Shown piece by piece: positions 58,245-64,000 of a stretch of 64,000 nt of DNA (the first letter of the stretch is position 1; every line of letters begins with the position of its first letter). The notes below the pieces were generated by a model. That model worked only from the letters and a program-made list of their open reading frames with translations. It did not search any database and was not told where the DNA came from. The position numbers and the translations under genes are program-made. The DNA lies in NCBI GenBank assembly GCA_947179155.2, contig OX359269.1, forward strand, positions 29,290,017 to 29,354,016, given 5' to 3'. Source of the DNA: Hedera helix (taxonomy: Eukaryota > Streptophyta > Magnoliopsida > Apiales > Araliaceae).

Positions 58245-58540
58245 AAAATTCCTTTAGCTAAAATAAAATTCTTATAGCGACGGTCATGAGTAGACCATCG
58301 CTATAGGACTTATATTTCTATTCTATAGCGACAGTTGACTCCTGACCGTTGCTAGAGGGCCAATTTTTCCCTTCTATACCGAAAGTTAGGAATCGATCGT
58401 CGCTATATGGCCTATTTTTCCTAATATAGCGACGGTCAGTAACCAACCGTCTTTCTATAGGGTTTATTTTCCTTTTAAAGTGACGGTTCCGCCTCGATCA
58501 TCACTATATCTCGTCGCTATGCATCGATTTTCTAGTAGTG
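58245..58540. repeat. Right subterminal repeat zone of CACTA-2
   Basis: At least six variants of TATAGCGACGGTC and its complement, ending in the inverted CACTACTAG terminus; TSD TGT at 58541-58543. Confidence 0.87.
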
Positions 58541-58543
58541 TGT

Positions 58544-60922
58544 TTCTTGTTCACTCTACCTTTGAAAAGCTAAAAGGCTTGTCACATGATTGATAAAATA
58601 CATTCTTATTTACTGATCTTAGTAGTGGATTATGTTAAATTACCTTCATACTTTAGAAAGTTCAAATCTCTAAGTTGTGTATTAGACTTGACAAATTGCT
58701 ATTCATACTAAGTTGTTGGTGCGGCGGTAAGCCGATATCTCTCGTTAAAAAAATAAATTAATGAGCCGAAGAGACGTAACACCATTTCTTTTGGGAATAA
58801 AATACTTAATATTGTTAGTACAAATTTATGTAGACAATATAATTTCTGATCTTATTGTCAAATAGTTATGTGAGAAGTAAATTGAGCATTCTAGAAACTG
58901 AATGGTACATGATAAGTGTGCTAATAATGTCAAAACGTGATCTTTGGCCAAACCAAGTGCATTAACCATCTATAAAGGAAACGTGGTTTGCAAAAAAAAT
59001 GGCACTATCACTGAAGAATGCCAAAATTAAGAAAAGTATTGATGTCACTCAATACAAGGACAGAACTAGCATTTCTCACATATCAAATTGGCAATAACTT
59101 TAAAACTAGAATTCTAACCCAGAAATGTATTGGAACTCAAAGTAAATCCTAAAACAAAATAGATAGATGTTATTCTTGAATAATGCAAAATGAATGGCTA
59201 AAGTATGAATGCAAACCATTATTGTGATTGAGACATAAATATGATCTATAGTTAAGTAGAAAGAGTAATCAATCATTACAAAAGCTGAAATTATTATAGC
59301 TGAAGAACTGCTAAACTCAATAATATAGATAACCAGCTAGCTAACAATGATCAAGATTTAAACTCTATTTGTCCATCATACTATAATTAAAAGCATTCCT
59401 GAGTTATAAATTGTCCAAAAGCATCTGTTAATGTTGAGATAAAGGAACTGAGTGAAGAAATGGGTTACAAAGTATCTCAACAAATACTTTATTAGAATCT
59501 CTCTGCTCAATGAATCTTAAGTCTGACTGGACTTGAAAGTTAATAAACAAACTTGTCTGTCTAGTCATAACTTGTAGAGTACATTAATTTTTTTTAAAGG
59601 CAATGCATCGTAGATTGATCTTTAAATTCGTAGAGCCCACAATTATAAAGATATCACCCTACTCAATGCAATGAAATTTCTTGTGATTTCAAAATTAAAA
59701 ATCTATTAATGAGAAATTACAAATAAATTAGATAACTGATAACTAATGAGCAAGAAAAGTTAAAAAGTCTAGTCAAAGGGGTTCAGTTACGTGAAACTTA
59801 TCTTTCCAAAGATCACTACAAATACGTAATTGTTACCTCCGAACCAACTCTTTGACCAACCACTAAAAGCTTAATGCATGTCTCAATTAGTCGTTTGAAA
59901 TTTAAAGTATCAGTTTGCAAATCTTCTGTATTATCTGGCTAGAAGAATGAACATATCTAGTCAGTTACTAGTAAATGATTCTTACGGATCTGAGCAATAA
60001 ATTAAATAAAACTTTATCGTCACATTTATAAATACGTAACTATCCGAAGCAAAGATCATATACATAAATACATCTTAGATCCTAAACAAAAAAACATGCA
60101 CTCATCCCAGACTCATCTTAAGTAATCTTCGATCTCATCTCTTGAAACTATCTCTTGCCTTCAAGTAATTCAAACTAAGTTCCTGATCTATGAAATCACT
60201 GAAGGCTACGACGAATTCGAAGATTATAGGACAAAGGCTATAGGCTTTAAAGCGTTCGTTGCGACAGGCGAACTAGGACATAACCTCGAGAAAAGATCTT
60301 GGTATAACATATCATATGCCATTTTCTGATTTTACTATCGTAAAAGTCAAAAATATTTTCATCGTAAGTACTAAACATAGCCCAACACTCTTTTAAATAC
60401 TACAATATCCTTCAGAAGGAGTGATCGTTTTCTATTAGTTTGTCTATAAAGACATTCTATAGGACAAGAGGGGGAAACAACCAAGGGGGAAGGGTACAAG
60501 GAAAAATATGGGGATTACACAAAGGGCCACACGCAAACTCTGTAATGTAATCATCCCCTTAGAAGACACTCCTTGGTGGCCTACTAGCTTGCTTGTTCTT
60601 TAAGCGATCTAATGACGACTCATCACCCTATTTGCTGCTGACAAAAAGGGGGAGAAGAAAAATGGATAAAACCACAATGCTCTCCCAAATGTTAGTATTA
60701 AAAAGGGGAGATAAGGAGGTGCAGAAGAGATCTGTAGTATACAACTTAGGGGGATTTAGGGAGAGAAACTTGTAATACATTTATGATATGATATGTATAA
60801 AAAGTATATGAATAAAATAAAAAATATATATGAATAAAATCCTATGGTTAAATAATTTGTCAACATATCTACTTTGCTCATGTTGTGCTTTAATTATTTT
60901 GTTATTATCAAATAGAGGAGAT
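58544..60922 (+). other. Internal region, right part, non-coding remnant
   Basis: No domain can be named. Short peptides such as AKIKKSIDVTQYKDRTSISH (~59020) look protein-like but match no family I know. The last ~450 bp are GGGG-rich, with ACAAAAAGGGGGAGAAG and LLTKRGRRK-like coding, reminiscent of the 3' end of SIRE-type copia elements. The PPT-like run AGAGGAGATT precedes the LTR. Confidence 0.45.
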
Positions 60923-61449
60923 TGTTGGACAAATTTATGTATATGCCTATTTAGATTTAATGATTACAAAACAATAATTAACTCATGAAAAATAATTGTT
61001 TATAATGATATGACAATCATGTGATTTATTATGTGATATTGTGTCTACGTAGAGTTAGTCTAGATTGTAGAAAAGAAAGTGTGTGCTATATAATATTTAA
61101 AGTCATTTACTGTGTATGTTCAAAATAACAGAAAGAAAAAGAGAAATTAGGCAAATTTGAAGTTATAAACATTAGTTACAACTTTGTTATAGTCCTTATA
61201 AATAATAATCATTGTAAAAGGACTTAGAGGATTAAATTTATTAGGTTGATCTAAAAGATAAACTCTGTATTGTCCTGAGAAGAATGATGACATGTAAAAA
61301 GACATTAGGGATCAAAAGTGGTAGGTTGAATCCAGATACAAAGTGATATTAAGAATATAATAGATTATGAATGATATTGAAGAAGGAAACAATAGAAGAA
61401 CTGCAAGATCATATCATAGTGCTGAAGAAGGATCATGTGGAAGATTCAA

Positions 61450-62960
61450 GGCAAAGGTTGAAATCATGTTACCACGCTCAAAATCGTATTGAAAGGTCCA
61501 AATTGTATTGTAAGACCAGTTCGCATAACAAAAGTTCAAGATCGTAAGGAAGAAAATGAATCGTACAAGTAAAATGAGGTTGTAGTAGAAGGATTAAAGA
61601 TCGTATTACAGAGTCAAGTTCAAAACCACATAGCAAGGGGCCAAAGCTAGATCATACGAAATCGTATTGGAAGGATGGATCGCATTGCAAACTGATTCGT
61701 ATTACAAGACAAATTGTATTGCAAAAATAAGATCGTATGGAAGGACTCAGTTCGTATTACAAGGATAGATCGTATGGAAGGACTCAATTCATATTACAAG
61801 GATAGATCGAACTGCAATTATTGAAGAGAATATCAAGATCTACAAGATCTCAAATCAATGAATTCTCACGAGAAATGCAAAAGGAGAATCACCAAATATA
61901 TAAGAACAAGTTGAAGACTGCAGAAGACTTATCAAGACCATTAAGGATAAATCTGAATAGATCAAATGAAGAGGATCTTAATCTAAGCAGGAGAAAATTA
62001 TTGAGCATAAGAATATATCAAGGAGAAAGAACCAGAAAGATGCAAGAATCATCGCGCAAGGTCAACACAAAGAAAAAGTTCATAGAATTCTGTCAAGTAA
62101 ACTCATTACAGTACAACAAAGATAAAAGACTCTAACTAAAGAAGTAAAGATGGAAGTTCACAAGATGCTGAAAAGACTAATGCACTCAAGATCGAAGATT
62201 GAAGCTAACTGAATATCCTCAGATCGTTGAGCTACACATTTCGTTGAGTTACTTTAAGACATAGAGATACAACAATAATGAGCTGTCTCATTGCCCTATC
62301 TATCATAGTTCACAAAGTAAATGGTATTGAGAGATAGACTCGCTACAAAAAAAAATTGGGATGGTATTACAAAAGAATTCTCCAGTAAGAAGCTAGTTGT
62401 GATAACCTAGCCAAGAATGATATGGTGTTGGTTAAAGCTCATCAGAATAAGACATATGAAATCAATAATAGAACATGTATCTACTGTCATTAAAATACAC
62501 TAAATTGAGAAGAAGTGGATAACGTAATCTTGTAGAAGATGGAATTGTACAAGCGAGGGGGAATTAATCATATGAAAAAAAGTCTTCATTCTCAGGATAT
62601 GAACTAATCTCACCCAAATATATCGTGAAGCTAAAACCCGGATAAAAGAACGACTGCAAACATCAAGATCGTAAAGTAGAAGGATAATATAGTCTATAAA
62701 ATTAAAGATAATATAATTCATAAAGAAAAGAGAATGTGGATCACAGAATAGAATAAATATATAATACAATCATAAAACATATAGATCGTAGAGCAGATCA
62801 TAGAACAAAGCAAAAGAAGATCGTATAACTTCTTTGGGATTGTAGATTACAAAACAAAATGAAGACATAAGACAAATCATAGAACTAAATAGAAGAAGAT
62901 CGTATAACAGCTCTGAGATCGCAGTACAAAATTAACAAATCGTAAAGTAGAAGGATCGTA
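61450..62960. repeat. Dispersed GATCGTA-type repeats in the LTR
   Basis: GATCGTA, ATCGTAT, TTCGTATTACAAG and close variants recur dozens of times, dense at 61450-61810 and again at 62660-62960. It looks like an old tandem array degraded by mutation. Confidence 0.75.
61731..61804. repeat. 37-bp tandem repeat, two units
   Basis: Units start GATCGTATGGAAGGACTC at 61731 and 61768 and differ at two positions; a third start (GATCGAACTG) follows at 61805. Confidence 0.9.
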
Positions 62961-64000
62961 AAGTTGGATGAGTTAAAGGATGTCATAATCAATAAAATGG
63001 AAAAGTATGAAAGATCCTACAATGAATTGATCAAGGAGTATGATCTAAGGAATGATCAAAAGGTTGAAGAGTTACAACTCAATTACTGTTTAGTTTTAGA
63101 AGAGGAATTAGACAAAGCTATGTCTAATGGATATAAGTCCAAACTTTATCTGACACAAAGTTTCCATTTATGGTAAACTGATTAGAAGACAGAGCGGAAA
63201 GTATACTAACATTATTTGTAGTGTATAAAAAGCGATATCTTTCAAAGAGGAGATTAAGTTTTATCTAACGGATAAATAACGTCGTGAATTGACTGATGTG
63301 ACTACTCAAAGAAAATAAATCATGCTGATACCACAAAGAAATGTCTACATCAAAGATATTTAACATCCTAGATTTTTGAAGCAACGACTATCTTCAATGA
63401 ACAAAAAAATCTCCAACGAACAAAATTCTCAACTGTTAAAAATAAAGGAGATCTCTCTAAATATATATGAACTATTATTAACGAAAGAAAAAAAGAAAAT
63501 GGGGCAAAGAAAAATAGTTGAAGAAATACTAAAGGAAGTGAGAATAGCCTTGATGAGGAACATCAAAGATATACACTTTAAAAACTCACCAAAAAATAGA
63601 ACAGTAGAGAGAATAAATGGTCAAAGATTAGAGAAATATAATGGCTCGTACACGAAAGGAGAATAAGGATAGAAAGGCCATTCTACCGAAGATCATTGAG
63701 GGGATCAATCAAATGCAAATATATATTCTCAACCCAAAGTCACTATACACTTTAGATGATCGATTATAACATAGTTGCCAAGTTTATTGGATATGAGCTC
63801 AACATCAACTTGGCAGCACCCCTCAATAATAATAGCCAACAACAAAGTTGGAACTGGTGAATCAGCCAATATTTAGGGAAGATGACGTAGTGTCTTGAAG
63901 AGTTGAGAGGACTAAATGTCCTAGACTTAGTGTCCAAATTGTAAGAAATTAGTGTCCCTTTATCCCTAGTGAAATATCCCTACTCAGCGAAGCGGAAGAG

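Larger units (their letters stand above)
48495..58540. mobile_element. CACTA-2: non-autonomous CACTA element with RanBP1 fragment and nested solo LTR
   Basis: The left end is CACTACTAGAAATTTGG. The right end, reverse-complemented, is CACTACTAGAAAATCG, giving 12 matching terminal bases. Subterminal zones (48495-48840 and 58245-58540) hold many TATAGCGACGGTC words, often as inverted pairs (GACGGTC...GACCGTC). The element is 10.05 kb, or ~4.97 kb without the inserted solo LTR. The interior has captured exon-like pieces on the minus strand and no transposase. It belongs to a different CACTA family from CACTA-1, judged by the subterminal motif. Confidence 0.9.
44937..64000 (+). mobile_element. Degenerate plus-strand LTR element, probably copia of SIRE/Maximus type, split by CACTA-2
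   Basis: The 5' LTR remnant (44937-45675) ends CCAACA. Then come a PBS, an internal region (45690-48494 and 58544-60922), a short PPT-like run, and a 3' LTR that starts TGTTGG at 60923 and leaves the window. TGTTGG and CCAACA are exact inverted ends. 44937-45370 is a direct repeat of 63690-64000, as the LTR model requires. The implied LTR is ~3.5 kb. A 'gacaaaaagggggagaa' stretch near 60640 and the GAGATTG-TGTTGG junction are typical of the 3' part of SIRE-like copia elements. No gag or pol domain survives well enough to name. Confidence 0.68.
60923..64000 (+). repeat. 3' LTR of the SIRE-like element (runs out of the window)
   Basis: Starts TGTTGGACAAATTTATG. It is ≥3.08 kb here. 63690-64000 matches 44937-45370 of the 5' LTR remnant. 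The middle (61450-62960) is crowded with (A)GATCGTA words. Open stretches at 61821-62135, 62964-63176 and 63376-63666 are Lys/Arg/Glu/Asn-rich by composition, and I do not call them genes. Confidence 0.7.

Noticed and set aside
61821..63666. Lys/Glu/Asn-rich open frames in the right-hand LTR
   Set aside because: The composition follows the A-rich strand and GATCGTA repeats. They lie within the LTR and have no recognisable fold.
44937..64000. Integrated pararetrovirus (caulimovirid), suggested by the PBS and a TGACG-like promoter word near 63900
   Set aside because: TGTTGG/CCAACA inverted LTR ends, a PPT-like run and repeats placed at both ends fit an LTR retrotransposon. No movement, coat or RT domain of that family was seen.

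Overview
This is a plant nuclear window, most likely from a eudicot. It is made almost entirely of nested transposable elements. I see no intact single-copy host gene, no tRNA or rRNA, no CRISPR array and nothing bacterial. The assignment rests on Ty3/gypsy chromoviruses of Tekay type, Ty1/copia elements, two CACTA (En/Spm-like) DNA transposons, and captured exon pieces of typical plant genes (PRP31, REVEILLE6/8-like MYB, RanBP1). Coding sequence is broken throughout; most structure lies in LTRs, terminal repeats and target-site duplications (TSDs).

1-25152: a Tekay-like chromovirus on the minus strand. Its left LTR (3' LTR, start outside the window) runs to 3424, followed by pol, gag and an extra acidic coiled-coil ORF upstream of gag, then a tRNA-Met primer-binding site (PBS). 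Its right LTR (5' LTR) is split in two by a 12.2-kb insertion at 9577-21764 flanked by the TSD TAATA. The insertion is a non-autonomous element in tandem form: four ~2.83-kb LTRs separated by three 282-bp internal domains that hold only a PBS, a polypurine tract (PPT) and short flanks.

25153-28137: unassigned low-complexity and degenerate sequence, then the C-terminal end of a CACTA transposase (TNP2-like). 28150-40827: a second, older relative of the first chromovirus (protease, gag and the same upstream ORF, all decayed). Its 5' LTR is interrupted by CACTA-1 (32282-39282, TSD TAA). CACTA-1 carries fragments of PRP31, a REVEILLE-type MYB gene and at least one unidentified gene, and no transposase.

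40866-44900: a Ty3/gypsy integrase tail on the plus strand, then a decayed Ty1/copia element on the minus strand with gag, protease, integrase, RT remnant, PBS and the start of an LTR. 44937-64000: a degenerate plus-strand LTR element, probably copia of SIRE/Maximus type. It has a 5' LTR remnant ending CCAACA, a PBS and a 3' LTR starting TGTTGG at 60923. Its internal region is interrupted by CACTA-2 (48495-58540, TSD TGT). CACTA-2 carries RanBP1 exons and is itself hit by a 5.07-kb solo LTR (53164-58236, TSD GGGAG).

The most interesting items are the four-LTR tandem non-autonomous element, the coiled-coil ORF conserved upstream of gag in two chromovirus copies, the two gene-carrying CACTA elements, and the finding that all six premature stops in the first element's pol are C-to-T type changes.
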